Source: a virus
Length of the DNA stretch: 64,000 bases
IMG/VR virus record: IMGVR_UViG_3300031952_000013
Span: 20,861-84,860 of that record
Strand: one strand, 5' to 3'
Numbering within the stretch: position 1 is the first letter of the stretch; each line of letters starts with the position of its first letter. The notes beneath the pieces are model-generated. The model was not told where the DNA came from. It saw nothing but the letters and a program-made list of their open reading frames with translations, and searched no databases. Position numbers and translations under genes: made by a program. Positions 18,528 to 27,185 of this stretch are shown one piece after another.

Positions 18528-20717
18528 ATGAAGTTTGTATCCGTAACTACCAAAGAGCAGTTAAGTAGGTTGTGTCAACGTCTGTCTGATTTTAAAGGGA
18601 TTGTCGCTCTGGATATTGAAACCGAGTCAACTAATCCGTGGAGAGACGATATTGTGGGCATTGGACTCTGTTGGGGGGAGGCAGGAAGTGCATACATACC
18701 TATAAAACATAGGTATGACCAACCTTTTGAGTCACAATACGCTCTGAATATGCTCAAGAAGCCGCTTGAGGCGGTTGATTTGTGTTGTTTTAACGCCCCT
18801 TTTGACCTTGAGTTTCTTGATTTGAGAGGCGGAATAAGACCAAAATTGCCTGTAGATGTGGCTATTTTGGCTTATATAAACGCAAAATATGAGGCTTTAA
18901 ACCTTAAACATGTCTGTTCTATCGAACTTCCTGGGGTTAAAACAAGCTCTTTTAAGGATTTAATGCTTGAATATGACCTGAAACCATCTAAAAACTCGAT
19001 TTCGGAACTTCCTATCGGGGTTGTAACCGATTATTGCGGTCGGGATGCCCTAGCTACGTTCCTTTTATACCGAAAATTGTTCGATTCGGTCAAAAATCAC
19101 CCTATTTACCCTCTGGAAAGCCGACTTTTGCCTGTAACTATGTGGTTGAGGCGAAACGGGGTGCTTATTGACCGGAGTTTCTTTGAAGATGAGGAAAAGA
19201 CGCTTTTGGAGGAGTTGGGAGAGGTAAAAAGCATTATAGGAGCACAAATTTCAGATGCTTCGGGTCAAAAAGTCGATTTTAACATTGGTTCGTCAAAACA
19301 ACTGGGTCAAGTCCTTTATAAGACCTTAAAATTGAGGTGTGACGAGTATACGCCGACTGGACAACCCAGGACTGACAAGGAACAGCTTGCAAAGTACAAA
19401 TGGAAGCACCCCGTGGTCAAAAATATTGTTACTTTCAAGGAAATTCAGAAACTCCTCTCGACTTATTACTCAAACTACATGAAATACGTCGAGAAGGATG
19501 GTCGAATCCATGCAAGTTATAATCAAACAGGCGTACCCACAGGTCGGTATAGTTGTTCTGACCCTAATTTGCAGAACATTCCTGATAAGAATGCGTGGGA
19601 AATTGAGACCCCGGCAGGTAAAAAAGCGGTTTGTGCCGGTATGCGAAATGGTTTCATAGTGCCTGAAGACTGTTGGTTTGTCGAATTTGATTATAGTCAG
19701 ATAGAAGCGAGACTAGCAGCAGGGGTGACACAGGAGCCGATTCTGCTAAATGCTTTTTCTGAGGGGATTGATTACCACACAAAGACCGCATCTTTGGTGT
19801 TCAGCATCCCTGTGGATAGCGTGACGAAAGAACAGAGGAGGATGGCCAAGAGATTGAACTTTGCTTTGTCCTATGGGATGGGAACAAACAAGTTGTGGCG
19901 GGTGCTTAATGAGGATATTCCTATTTCGTACAAGGATTCGGCGGGGTTCAGAGACACTTATGTGAAGTCTTATCCTACAATGTTTCACATGGCTGAGGTT
20001 ATCGGAAAGAACGCCGAGAGAACGAGGTATGTTGATACAATCTTCGGTAGGCGTATTCCTGTGTTTGAATTCCTTAAAGGGGATGAAAAGTCGTTGCAAG
20101 ACGGGAGGCGCATGGCTTATAATGGGGTAATCCAAGGTAGTGCCGCAGATATTTTAAAAAGAGGTCTGATTAAGACTTGGAATTTGATAAACCGCAAATA
20201 TGGGATGGATAACGTCAAATTGACCATGACGATACACGATTCGATGGAATTTGAGGTCAAAAAAGACATTCCGATGGTTGAGTTCGTTAAAGATGTGATT
20301 GCAGAGACGAGATTGTGCTTGAAAGGATTTCCTGTGATGTTTGTAGAACCCTCTGTTGGAAATGTCTGGGGCGGGTTGCAATCTCCTCAAAAAGAGGAGG
20401 ATTTTAACATGTTTTTCGCCCGATTGTCAGGAAAAACGACAGTTGACCTGTCGGTTAAGCCTGTGGTTGTGAATGGCTCAAATGGACGAATTTTTGTGGT
20501 TGAATTGCCGGAATTTACCAAAGATGGTAGTTTCCGTACTATGACCCAGGTTGTAACTCTGAGGAATTACCTTGTGGGGCATCCTGGGAAGAATAAAGTG
20601 GTCTTGAAGATAGGTTCCCGTGAAGAGACACTTCCCTTTGACACGGCGATTAATCTAGAAGACAAAGACAGGATTGCTTTGATGATAGGAGCGCGTTTCT
20701 ATGAGAGGGTAGGATGA
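18528..20717 (+). CDS. polA: Family A DNA polymerase with 3'-5' exonuclease and C-terminal extension (729 aa)
   Basis: Residues 25-180 form a DEDDy exonuclease: D29 and E31 in ALDIETES, D93 in FNAPFDLEF, Y169 and D173 in DYCGRDA. Polymerase motif A is EFDYSQIEARL (D388). Motif B is RRMAKRLNFALSYG (R437, K441, F445, Y449). Motif C is TIHDSMEFEV (H570, D571). F445 corresponds to E. coli F762. The usual Glu after motif C Asp is Ser. There is no 5' nuclease domain. Residues about 622-729 extend beyond family A and resemble the DnaE C-terminal domain (VVTLRNYLVGHPGKNKVVLK). It is the phage replicative polymerase. No clear ribosome binding site precedes the ATG. Confidence 0.93.
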   Translation: MKFVSVTTKEQLSRLCQRLSDFKGIVALDIETESTNPWRDDIVGIGLCWGEAGSAYIPIKHRYDQPFESQYALNMLKKPLEAVDLCCFNAPFDLEFLDLRGGIRPKLPVDVAILAYINAKYEALNLKHVCSIELPGVKTSSFKDLMLEYDLKPSKNSISELPIGVVTDYCGRDALATFLLYRKLFDSVKNHPIYPLESRLLPVTMWLRRNGVLIDRSFFEDEEKTLLEELGEVKSIIGAQISDASGQKVDFNIGSSKQLGQVLYKTLKLRCDEYTPTGQPRTDKEQLAKYKWKHPVVKNIVTFKEIQKLLSTYYSNYMKYVEKDGRIHASYNQTGVPTGRYSCSDPNLQNIPDKNAWEIETPAGKKAVCAGMRNGFIVPEDCWFVEFDYSQIEARLAAGVTQEPILLNAFSEGIDYHTKTASLVFSIPVDSVTKEQRRMAKRLNFALSYGMGTNKLWRVLNEDIPISYKDSAGFRDTYVKSYPTMFHMAEVIGKNAERTRYVDTIFGRRIPVFEFLKGDEKSLQDGRRMAYNGVIQGSAADILKRGLIKTWNLINRKYGMDNVKLTMTIHDSMEFEVKKDIPMVEFVKDVIAETRLCLKGFPVMFVEPSVGNVWGGLQSPQKEEDFNMFFARLSGKTTVDLSVKPVVVNGSNGRIFVVELPEFTKDGSFRTMTQVVTLRNYLVGHPGKNKVVLKIGSREETLPFDTAINLEDKDRIALMIGARFYERVG

Positions 20718-21721
20718 AAGTACAATTCTTGACTGCTAAAGAGTTGGTAGATAAGATGGGGTACAGCTTGAAGTCTGGAGGGAATGTTTATGGATATGAA
20801 GTGGCTTCTGGTATTGCCTTGAATAGTTTAAAGGGAGCCGGAGTAGAAATTGCCGAGGATGCGAGGTTGTGTTTGCAGTACACCCCCCCACATTGGTTTA
20901 CTCCTATAGAGGGTAAAATTAATGTGATTTTCTCAATGTGGGAGGCTGAGAATATTCCACCTGATTTACTTGAATCGTTTGTTAAGGCTGACGCTATTAT
21001 TGTGCCATCTAAGAATTCAAAGGAGGCTTTGAAGAGAGGCGGGATATTGAAGCCTATCTATATTTGCCATCAGGCCTGTGATACAGATTTTTACTACTTC
21101 AAAGAACACGAAACGGCTGGTTTGGGAGGGACTGTTAGGTTTTTATGGGTTGGTGCGCCGAATGTTCGTAAGGGGTACGACTTGGCAATTCAGGCCTTCT
21201 ACGAGGCGTTCCATAACACAGGGGCTAACGTAGAATTGTATGTTAAGTCTACTCTGGAGGGGAAAGAAGGGGAAATCACTCCCATGACTAGATTTAATGC
21301 TGTTGTTGATACAAGGAATTTGCCGAAAGAGCAGTTGAGGGAGCTTTACTGGTCGTCTCAGGCGTTTCTATATCCATCTAGAGGAGAAGGGGCAGGGCTG
21401 CCCCCTATGGAGGCGATGTCAACGGGGCTGCCGGTTATTGGGCCTAGATATGGTGGGATGAGAGACTACATGTTTTCTGACTATTCTTATCCTGTGAAGT
21501 GGAAAATGGTGGAGTGCGAATATGGTATTAAAACTAGATTATGCGAAGTGGATATAGATGATTTGATTACTGTTCTGTGGAAGGTGTATAATAATATTCC
21601 TCAGGCTCTTGCTAAGGGAGAGGGCGCATCAAAGTTTGTCAATTGGGTATTCTCCCCTCAGATGATGGGGAAATCACTGACTGGTGTTTTAGAGACAATT
21701 GAGGAGAAATATAATGAGTGA
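20714..21721 (+). CDS. GT4-type glycosyltransferase (335 aa)
   Basis: The C-terminal half carries the GT-B/GT4 signature: RFLWVGAPNVRKGYDLAIQA for the Rossmann donor domain, and AFLYPSRGEGAGLPPMEAMS with the EX7E motif, then TGLPVIG. The N-terminal half has INVIFSMWEAENIPP and IIVPSKNSKEAL as in acceptor domains. It transfers a sugar from a nucleotide donor; the acceptor could be DNA, a virion protein or host surface glycan. It overlaps the polymerase by 4 nt, which favours a DNA or early role. Confidence 0.85.
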   Translation: MKVQFLTAKELVDKMGYSLKSGGNVYGYEVASGIALNSLKGAGVEIAEDARLCLQYTPPHWFTPIEGKINVIFSMWEAENIPPDLLESFVKADAIIVPSKNSKEALKRGGILKPIYICHQACDTDFYYFKEHETAGLGGTVRFLWVGAPNVRKGYDLAIQAFYEAFHNTGANVELYVKSTLEGKEGEITPMTRFNAVVDTRNLPKEQLRELYWSSQAFLYPSRGEGAGLPPMEAMSTGLPVIGPRYGGMRDYMFSDYSYPVKWKMVECEYGIKTRLCEVDIDDLITVLWKVYNNIPQALAKGEGASKFVNWVFSPQMMGKSLTGVLETIEEKYNE

Positions 21722-22106
21722 TAAGTCAGGGGTTCCACCCTCTGAGGTTGGTCCGAAAGGACCGAGGATGGGGAAGTTAAATCTTGGGGAGATGGTTGAA
21801 GCGGTAGTTCTAGCTACGTACATTAAGGTGCTTTGTCAAAAGCGTAATCTGCAAATGCAAGGGCAGTTCTTTGAGGGGCTGTTGGCTGGTTATGACCATT
21901 GGTTTAGAACTCTTAAAATTCCTCAGGATTTGTTTGATGAGCTTCAGGAGAAAATAGATAAAGATTTGGTTATGAAGAGGGCAGAAGAGTATATGGATAA
22001 GGCGATGGGTCAACAGGGTAGAATAATTGTTCCTGGTGTTCAGGATGTTGCGGCGGCAAAAGCGGCTAAATCCATTTTTGATCGTCAGTTTAAGGTGGCT
22101 AAATGA
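21714..22106 (+). CDS. Hypothetical protein (130 aa)
   Basis: From the ATG at the glycosyltransferase stop the product begins MSDKSGVPPSEVGPKGPRMG. It is mostly helical (MVEAVVLATYIKVLCQKRNL, DLFDELQEKIDKDLVMKRAE) with an Ala-rich end. No family is recognised. It is coupled to genes on both sides. Confidence 0.5.
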   Translation: MSDKSGVPPSEVGPKGPRMGKLNLGEMVEAVVLATYIKVLCQKRNLQMQGQFFEGLLAGYDHWFRTLKIPQDLFDELQEKIDKDLVMKRAEEYMDKAMGQQGRIIVPGVQDVAAAKAAKSIFDRQFKVAK

Positions 22107-22447
22107 GTATGATTGTTTATGTTTTACTGCTTACATTTGTTATGACGGGAAGTGTTCTGACAGGTGTGGCATCTTGGTATGGACCTGGGTTTCATGGTAG
22201 GTTAACAGCTAGTGGAGAAGTTTTTGATATGCACGCTATGACTGCTGCACACAGGAAACTCCCATTGGGGACGATGGTTAGTATCAGAAATATGTTGAAT
22301 GGGAAGACTGTGGTAGTGACAATCAACGACAGAGGACCCTATATTGATGGCAGGATGCTTGATGTTTCGTATGGGGTGGCTGTAAAGTTAGATATGGTGG
22401 ATAGGGGGTTTTGTCCTGTGCAGGTTAAGGTTATGAGGTTACAATGA
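22103..22447 (+). CDS. rlpA-like: RlpA-like double-psi beta-barrel protein (114 aa)
   Basis: A signal peptide (MSMIVYVLLLTFVMTGSVLT) leads straight into the RlpA core. GVASWYGPGFHGRLTASGEV, AHRKLPLGTMV, VTINDRGPYIDGR and LDVSYGVAVKL follow in order. The conserved Asp of NDRGPY and the WYG/H-G-T-A-G motif are present. Bacterial RlpA cleaves denuded peptidoglycan strands. In this phage it may act as a lysis or entry enzyme exported by the host Sec system. There is no SPOR domain. Confidence 0.85.
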   Translation: MSMIVYVLLLTFVMTGSVLTGVASWYGPGFHGRLTASGEVFDMHAMTAAHRKLPLGTMVSIRNMLNGKTVVVTINDRGPYIDGRMLDVSYGVAVKLDMVDRGFCPVQVKVMRLQ

Positions 22448-23172
22448 AGGTTAGTGCTGGATGGTTTGTTTCAACACCGTGTGATGTGGAGTTTATAAAG
22501 CATTTACATGGTCTGGAGAGGAATATTCAGGTGTCGTTCTATGAGAGACAGGATTTGTCGTGGACTTTGGCTCTGTCGCAGTATTCAGATAGAGTCACTT
22601 CTGTCCATCTTCCTAAAGGGCTGTCTGTGAGTGATTATCGAGAAGGGGGAGTGGTTGACAGTCTCATGGATGCTTTTAGTACAGACCTTTTTGTTGTGCA
22701 TCCTTGGGCTGAGGATTTAGAGATCATAGTTGATGTGGTACTGGAAAGAGAGAAGTTTTGTCTTTGTCTGGAGGGGTTTTCATTAGGGAAGGGTAAGGGA
22801 GGGGTGATTAATTTAATAGAGCGATTTGGTAAAGTTATGCGTACCTATCCTCACATTGGTTTGTGTGTGGATTTCTCCCATATCGAGACTGAGGTGATGA
22901 GTTGGCAGTTGGTTAAGGCGTTGTTGCCTTACACAAAGATGTTACATGTGTCTACGGTGGTTGATGGTAAACCGCATCGGCCTATGTATAGTACATTGTC
23001 AACAGTTTTAGTAAGGCCACTTTTGAATCAATTTTTACAGACACCGATAACTTCGGTGAAGGAGGTCGTGGTAGAGTACGATAAAGAATTTCAGAAAGAC
23101 CTGTTAAAAGATACGGCTCGTTTGAGTGAGTGGGTAGAGGAAAAAAGGAGGAAATTTAAAAATGACAAGTGA
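22444..23172 (+). CDS. TIM-barrel protein, AP-endonuclease-2/sugar isomerase-like (242 aa)
   Basis: Strand-end motifs at regular spacing suggest a (beta/alpha)8 barrel of the xylose isomerase-like superfamily: RVTSVHLPKG, LFVVHPWAED, FCLCLEGFSLGKG, HIGLCVDFSHIET, KMLHVSTVVDG and VVVEYDKEF. The metal-binding His, Glu and Asp positions (H in VHP, E in LEGF, D in VDFSH, E in VEYD) are mostly kept. The family includes endonuclease IV and sugar epimerases, so repair or sugar metabolism are both possible. Confidence 0.55.
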   Translation: MKVSAGWFVSTPCDVEFIKHLHGLERNIQVSFYERQDLSWTLALSQYSDRVTSVHLPKGLSVSDYREGGVVDSLMDAFSTDLFVVHPWAEDLEIIVDVVLEREKFCLCLEGFSLGKGKGGVINLIERFGKVMRTYPHIGLCVDFSHIETEVMSWQLVKALLPYTKMLHVSTVVDGKPHRPMYSTLSTVLVRPLLNQFLQTPITSVKEVVVEYDKEFQKDLLKDTARLSEWVEEKRRKFKNDK

Positions 23173-23401
23173 CAAGTATGAGTATCGCGTGTTTAGTCCC
23201 AATGCTTTTGTTACTCCTGAAGCTATGGAGGAAAGCATGAACGCTTTGGGTGAAGAGGGCTTCAGATTTATTTCGGCGTTTAAGTTTGGTACTTCTGACT
23301 TTTTGCTGTTCAGCAAGCCGAAATTTATGAAAATGCCTTATCGAGTGCAAGGAGATTCTACAGGAAAATTTACTATCAAAGGTGGAAGTTCGAGGGTATA
23401 G
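23162..23401 (+). CDS. DUF4177-like protein (79 aa)
   Basis: The pattern YEYRVFSPNAFVTPEAMEES, then MNALGEEGFRFISAFKFGTS and LLFSKPK, resembles the small DUF4177-type family (Y.y.....e..lN.lg.eGwe.v). The function of the family is unknown. A strong AAAGGAGGAAATTTAAAA site precedes the ATG. Confidence 0.5.
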   Translation: MTSDKYEYRVFSPNAFVTPEAMEESMNALGEEGFRFISAFKFGTSDFLLFSKPKFMKMPYRVQGDSTGKFTIKGGSSRV

Positions 23402-23418
23402 TAATAGGAGCGAAAATA

Positions 23419-23718
23419 ATGCGCCTAATGCAAAAGGTCAGTTTCCCAGGTGGTCGACAGTATGAACAATATACGGCAGAGTTCACGATTGAGGACCAGG
23501 ATGTTCCAAAAGAACTGCTTGGTGAGTGCAACTTATTGGAAAGGATGTTTTTGTTCAACACCTTGGTTTCAATTGAGGGACTTTTGTTTCAATACGCCAA
23601 GGGTTATATTTCCCTAGAAGAATACAAAGCACAAAAAGACAGGCTAATCAGTATTCTCTCGGACAAGTTGAAGAAGGTTCTTGGTGGGCTTTTGAGGGTG
23701 GAGAATGGCAAGCGTTGA
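23419..23718 (+). CDS. Hypothetical helical protein (99 aa)
   Basis: The product begins MRLMQKVSFPGGRQYEQYTA. It has a beta segment and then long helices (LLERMFLFNTLVSIEGLLFQ, YKAQKDRLISILSDKLKKVL). No family is recognised. Its 3' end overlaps the next gene by 14 nt, suggesting the two act together. Confidence 0.5.
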   Translation: MRLMQKVSFPGGRQYEQYTAEFTIEDQDVPKELLGECNLLERMFLFNTLVSIEGLLFQYAKGYISLEEYKAQKDRLISILSDKLKKVLGGLLRVENGKR

Positions 23719-24115
23719 CCTGAGTAATCTTTCCTTGACTTTTAAATTGCTGACGGACGCAATCTGTGTCAAACAGTTTGAGGATGACCGTGACATTTTA
23801 GAAATTAGCAGGTTGCTTCTGAAGGCACTAGTTTTGGCGTATGAGGCTAGAGTTTTTTTGCTGCGGGGTAGGAAAGAGGATTCGGCAGAGCAGTATTTAA
23901 AGTCTACAGTTAATCTTGTGTTGAAGGGATTAGCGCAGGACGAGAGACGGGCCTACCGAAAACTAAGTGTATCTACAGAGGTAAGAGTCTATGAAGATGC
24001 TGTGGAGTATGTGGACGTAGTTTTAGAGGCCTGTAAGAGGTATGAATCAATGTTAAGGCTTGTTGCAGACTCAATGAAGTTAGGAGTAAAATTGGCCTTT
24101 GAAGGCCATAATTAG
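23705..24115 (+). CDS. Hypothetical all-helical protein (136 aa)
   Basis: The product begins MASVDLSNLSLTFKLLTDAI and is entirely helical (LEISRLLLKALVLAYEARVF, AVEYVDVVLEACKRYESMLR). It lies between the overlapping helical partner and the ssDNA-binding gene, so a role in replication or recombination is plausible but unproven. Confidence 0.5.
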   Translation: MASVDLSNLSLTFKLLTDAICVKQFEDDRDILEISRLLLKALVLAYEARVFLLRGRKEDSAEQYLKSTVNLVLKGLAQDERRAYRKLSVSTEVRVYEDAVEYVDVVLEACKRYESMLRLVADSMKLGVKLAFEGHN

Positions 24116-24128
24116 GAGGAATAAAAAT

Positions 24129-24974
24129 ATGAAACTGGATTTAGCGAACGCGAAACCAGAGGGCAGGGCTGAATTTCCACGGCTCTCTTTGAAAAAAGAT
24201 GAGACGGCTAGAATTTGCATCCTCTCGACAAAGGATTGGGAAGTCTCCCTAAGGCATTTTGTCAACGGTGCTGGTTATGTCCATTGTCATGCTATGAAGG
24301 ACGCTAAGGATGAGATTGACCTTCTTCGGATTGAGGAGGAGGGTGGTAATCCTGACAAGTGCATGATGTGTAAAATGGCTCTTCAGCAGGATAATGGACC
24401 TGTGGGTCGTCCTTACAGACGGTTTGCTTTGAGGGTACTTCGCTACGGGACTGACCTTTATGGGAAAGTCACTCTTCCTTTAAAGTTTTGGATGGAAATT
24501 TGGATTATCAGTAACGAGAAGTACCGGCAGCTTAGACGGATTGTAGATGAATGGGGAAAGTTGGCTGAGCATGACCTTACTCTGACCTGCTCGGATGCTT
24601 CTTATCAAAAGATTTCTATTGATGTGAAAAAGGAAGCGGCCTGGATGAAAGATAAGCAGGGTGTGGTTGGTTATTGGAAAGCTGAACTTGGGAAGTACAA
24701 GTTGGATGAGTGTCTGGGTAACTCCTATGACGAAAAGACTCTGGAGAAGAGGCTTTCTCTAGTTGCTCGCAGGGGTCAAAAAACGACTGCCGTCGAGTTA
24801 GAGGAAGACTCAGTTTTCTCCTCTGATGAGGCTAAACCCAAGCCGATTGGTGATGTATTTGGGGCGGGTGGTTCGGGAACAGCCTCACCGGTAGATAACG
24901 GAGAGGGTACTAAGACAGGGTTTAAAGAAGAAGCTGAAACCGTTGATTTCCTAAAGGAATTGGATATTTCCTGA
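24129..24974 (+). CDS. ssb: Probable single-stranded DNA-binding protein (281 aa)
   Basis: The layout resembles gp32-like phage SSBs. A basic N terminus is followed by an OB-fold region with a Cys/His zinc site (HCHAMKDAKDEIDLLR and DKCMMCKMALQQ) and aromatic-rich strands (PYRRFALRVLRYGTDLYGKV, LKFWMEIWII). A flexible Gly/Ser/Thr-rich linker ends in an acidic tail (EEAETVDFLKELDIS). It sits directly before RecA, as expected. The ATG follows TAGGAGGAATAAAAAT. Classification is by pattern only. Confidence 0.6.
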   Translation: MKLDLANAKPEGRAEFPRLSLKKDETARICILSTKDWEVSLRHFVNGAGYVHCHAMKDAKDEIDLLRIEEEGGNPDKCMMCKMALQQDNGPVGRPYRRFALRVLRYGTDLYGKVTLPLKFWMEIWIISNEKYRQLRRIVDEWGKLAEHDLTLTCSDASYQKISIDVKKEAAWMKDKQGVVGYWKAELGKYKLDECLGNSYDEKTLEKRLSLVARRGQKTTAVELEEDSVFSSDEAKPKPIGDVFGAGGSGTASPVDNGEGTKTGFKEEAETVDFLKELDIS

Positions 24975-26029
24975 TGGAAGATTGGCATAAGAGTATCGAA
25001 CAGGAGTTTGGTAGTGATGTTTTTTTGTCTGGTTTTAGTGGCGATGTGGTTCCTACTGGAAGTTGTATTGTGGATGCTCTTACTGGTATTGGGGGTTTCC
25101 CTATTGGCGGAATTGTGGAAGTCTGTGGTACAGAGGGTAGCGGAAAGACAACGTTAGCCCTCACATCTATGGTATCGGCGTTGAGGTCAGGTAAGTCGGT
25201 GATGTGGTTAGATTTTGAGCGGAAACTCAGCAGTACCTATGCTAAGAAACTTGGAGTTAATTTCGATTTGGTTAGGGATTATGTGTTATCTCCTGAATCT
25301 ATGGAAGATGGTTGGATGATGATTAATCGGTTTTGTGAGGCTCCTCAGCACAGAGGGGGTATGATTTTTGTGGATAGTGTGGCTGCTATGCCCCCTATCT
25401 CTGACCTAGAGAAAGTGAAACTGATTATCGGTCAGGTGCGTGTCGCAAGTATGGCACAAGTTATGTCGGTAGCGTTTCGTCAGATGATTAATGTCCTCAA
25501 AAAATCCCAGGTAGGGATAGTGTTTTTGAACCAAGAACGCAGTCTGATAGACACTACGGGAAGAAGCATAGGACAGAAAACAACCCCAGGAGGAGCGGCT
25601 CTTAAATTTTACAGTTCGTTGCGGTTGAAAATGGAGATTAAAGGGGCCATAAAAGAGCCTCAAATTGACCCTATATCGGGGGTTGTAGCCGAAATTGTGA
25701 CGGGATTAAACATTCAGGTGACTGTGTTGAAGAATACGTTGGCTCCAAGTTATCGAAAAGCGTGGGTTGTTCTCCGTATGGATGAGGGTATCGACAACCT
25801 TACATCGGCGGTGAAAATCGCGGAGAATCTGGGTTGGATAAAGAAAAAGGGTTCTTATTATGTTCTGGCAGACCGATTTAGTGGCAGTGACACACTAGGT
25901 GGTCACAAAGAACATGGTTTTGAGCGTTTGAGGAAGTTTTTTCTGAACAACTCTGATGTGATGGGTATTCTTATGAAGGACGTGAACGATTATCTAACGT
26001 CCAAACCAATAAAATCAATGGAGGAGTAA
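24974..26029 (+). CDS. recA-like: RecA/UvsX-type recombinase (351 aa)
   Basis: Walker A is GTEGSGKTTL (residues 52-61). A RecA-like Walker B region is GGMIFVDSVAAMPP, and loop regions include VGIVFLNQERSLID and TTPGGAALKFYSSLRLKMEI. These match RecA order (MIVVDSVAAL..., INQ.R, GG.ALKFYAS.RL). It forms filaments on ssDNA for recombination and repair. The start overlaps the SSB stop by one base, supporting co-expression. The C terminus is shorter and more variable than in bacterial RecA. Confidence 0.93.
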   Translation: MEDWHKSIEQEFGSDVFLSGFSGDVVPTGSCIVDALTGIGGFPIGGIVEVCGTEGSGKTTLALTSMVSALRSGKSVMWLDFERKLSSTYAKKLGVNFDLVRDYVLSPESMEDGWMMINRFCEAPQHRGGMIFVDSVAAMPPISDLEKVKLIIGQVRVASMAQVMSVAFRQMINVLKKSQVGIVFLNQERSLIDTTGRSIGQKTTPGGAALKFYSSLRLKMEIKGAIKEPQIDPISGVVAEIVTGLNIQVTVLKNTLAPSYRKAWVVLRMDEGIDNLTSAVKIAENLGWIKKKGSYYVLADRFSGSDTLGGHKEHGFERLRKFFLNNSDVMGILMKDVNDYLTSKPIKSMEE

Positions 26030-27079
26030 ATGTCAACGGCTATTGAACGTGTAGAAAAACTCAGGGATGCTTTCCTGACTAAGGACCAGGCTCTAGAGAA
26101 GGCTGAGGTCTTTGAAAATTGTCAGGAGCTTCTTGTGAAGGGGAAAACTAAGTTTGAGTTTCATCCTTCAACGGCTAACACTTTTTTGATGCACTACAAC
26201 AACGGTGAGTATGTGGTGAGCCAGGAAAGTTTTGTGAAGTTAGGTCGTCTGGTGGGGATTCCCTCTACCTATGCTGAGAAGATTCCGGCTCAGTATTTGT
26301 TCCCCCATCTTAGTTACTGGTTTGCGGATGGTGACGTTGGCGTTAAGGCATTCATCCGTCCGACGAATGGCGGTGGGGATGTTCGGCCTAAGATTGCTGG
26401 TTTTGCCAAGGAAGACGCTTTCTACTATCCTCTGTCTCGCATTTTTGAGCAGATTGATAAGGTGCGTCCTGACTATCTTGTAGAGGGTTTGACAGATGTT
26501 ACATGGAGAGACACCACCTTTGGACTTGTTTTTCCTGAAACTGAATTTATAGTTGACGTAGGGAAAGGTGAATTGAAGAGAGGTGACCATCTATTCGGAG
26601 GGGTTAAGGTTAGGACTTCTCTACTGGGTGAGTTCCCCTCTAAGGTTGCGGCTTTCTTTATGACTCTGATTTGTCTGAATGGGATGATTAGCCGAGATGA
26701 GATTTATACATTCAATCGTCGTCTGGGGTTTGAGGGACTTGATGAGTGGTTGATAGACGGAATCACGAGTGCTATTGGTGCGCTTGAGTCTGAAATCGGT
26801 AAGGTTCGTAGGCTTACTGATATTGAGATTTCAGATGAGGCTATTCCCCCTTATGTATCCCATATGTTTGACCAGATGGGTATTAATCAGAAGACGAGGG
26901 AAGCAGTTTTAGGTAAGTTAGTTGAACGGCACCCCAGGAACCTGTATGACCTGATGAATGCTGTAACTGAGGTTGCTCATAGTATTGAGAACCGCAGGGA
27001 AGTGTATACTTTACAGGCTTTGGGTGGGTTTGTGGCGAGTCACGCTGAGTCCTGTGACCGTTGCCACAGACCATTTTGA
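26030..27079 (+). CDS. DUF932-like protein (349 aa)
   Basis: The protein resembles DUF932 phage proteins in length and order: FEFHPSTANTFLMHYNNGEY, SFVKLGRLVGIPSTYAEKIP, LFGGVKVRTSLLGEFPSKVA, then FFMTLICLNGMISRDE. The LCLNG-type motif after a conserved R.S is characteristic. Function is unresolved; in phages it often neighbours recombination genes, as here after recA. It ends with CDRCHRPF, a possible extra zinc pair. A strong terminator follows. Confidence 0.65.
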   Translation: MSTAIERVEKLRDAFLTKDQALEKAEVFENCQELLVKGKTKFEFHPSTANTFLMHYNNGEYVVSQESFVKLGRLVGIPSTYAEKIPAQYLFPHLSYWFADGDVGVKAFIRPTNGGGDVRPKIAGFAKEDAFYYPLSRIFEQIDKVRPDYLVEGLTDVTWRDTTFGLVFPETEFIVDVGKGELKRGDHLFGGVKVRTSLLGEFPSKVAAFFMTLICLNGMISRDEIYTFNRRLGFEGLDEWLIDGITSAIGALESEIGKVRRLTDIEISDEAIPPYVSHMFDQMGINQKTREAVLGKLVERHPRNLYDLMNAVTEVAHSIENRREVYTLQALGGFVASHAESCDRCHRPF

Positions 27080-27104
27080 TTCGTTCAGTTTTACCTCCTT
27101 GGGT

Positions 27105-27150
27105 GGGGGGAGAGGGCTTTATACTCCTTTCTTCCCTCTCCCCCCTTTTT
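27105..27150 (+). terminator. Strong intrinsic terminator
   Basis: GGGGGGAGAGGG (27105-27116) and CCCTCTCCCCCC (27134-27145) form a perfect 12-bp GC-rich stem with a 17-nt loop, followed at once by TTTTT. It ends the transcription unit that includes SSB, RecA and the DUF932-like gene. Downstream genes need another promoter or readthrough. Confidence 0.93.
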
Positions 27151-27185
27151 ATTAGAGGCTATATTATGAGAATAGGAAGAAGTAG

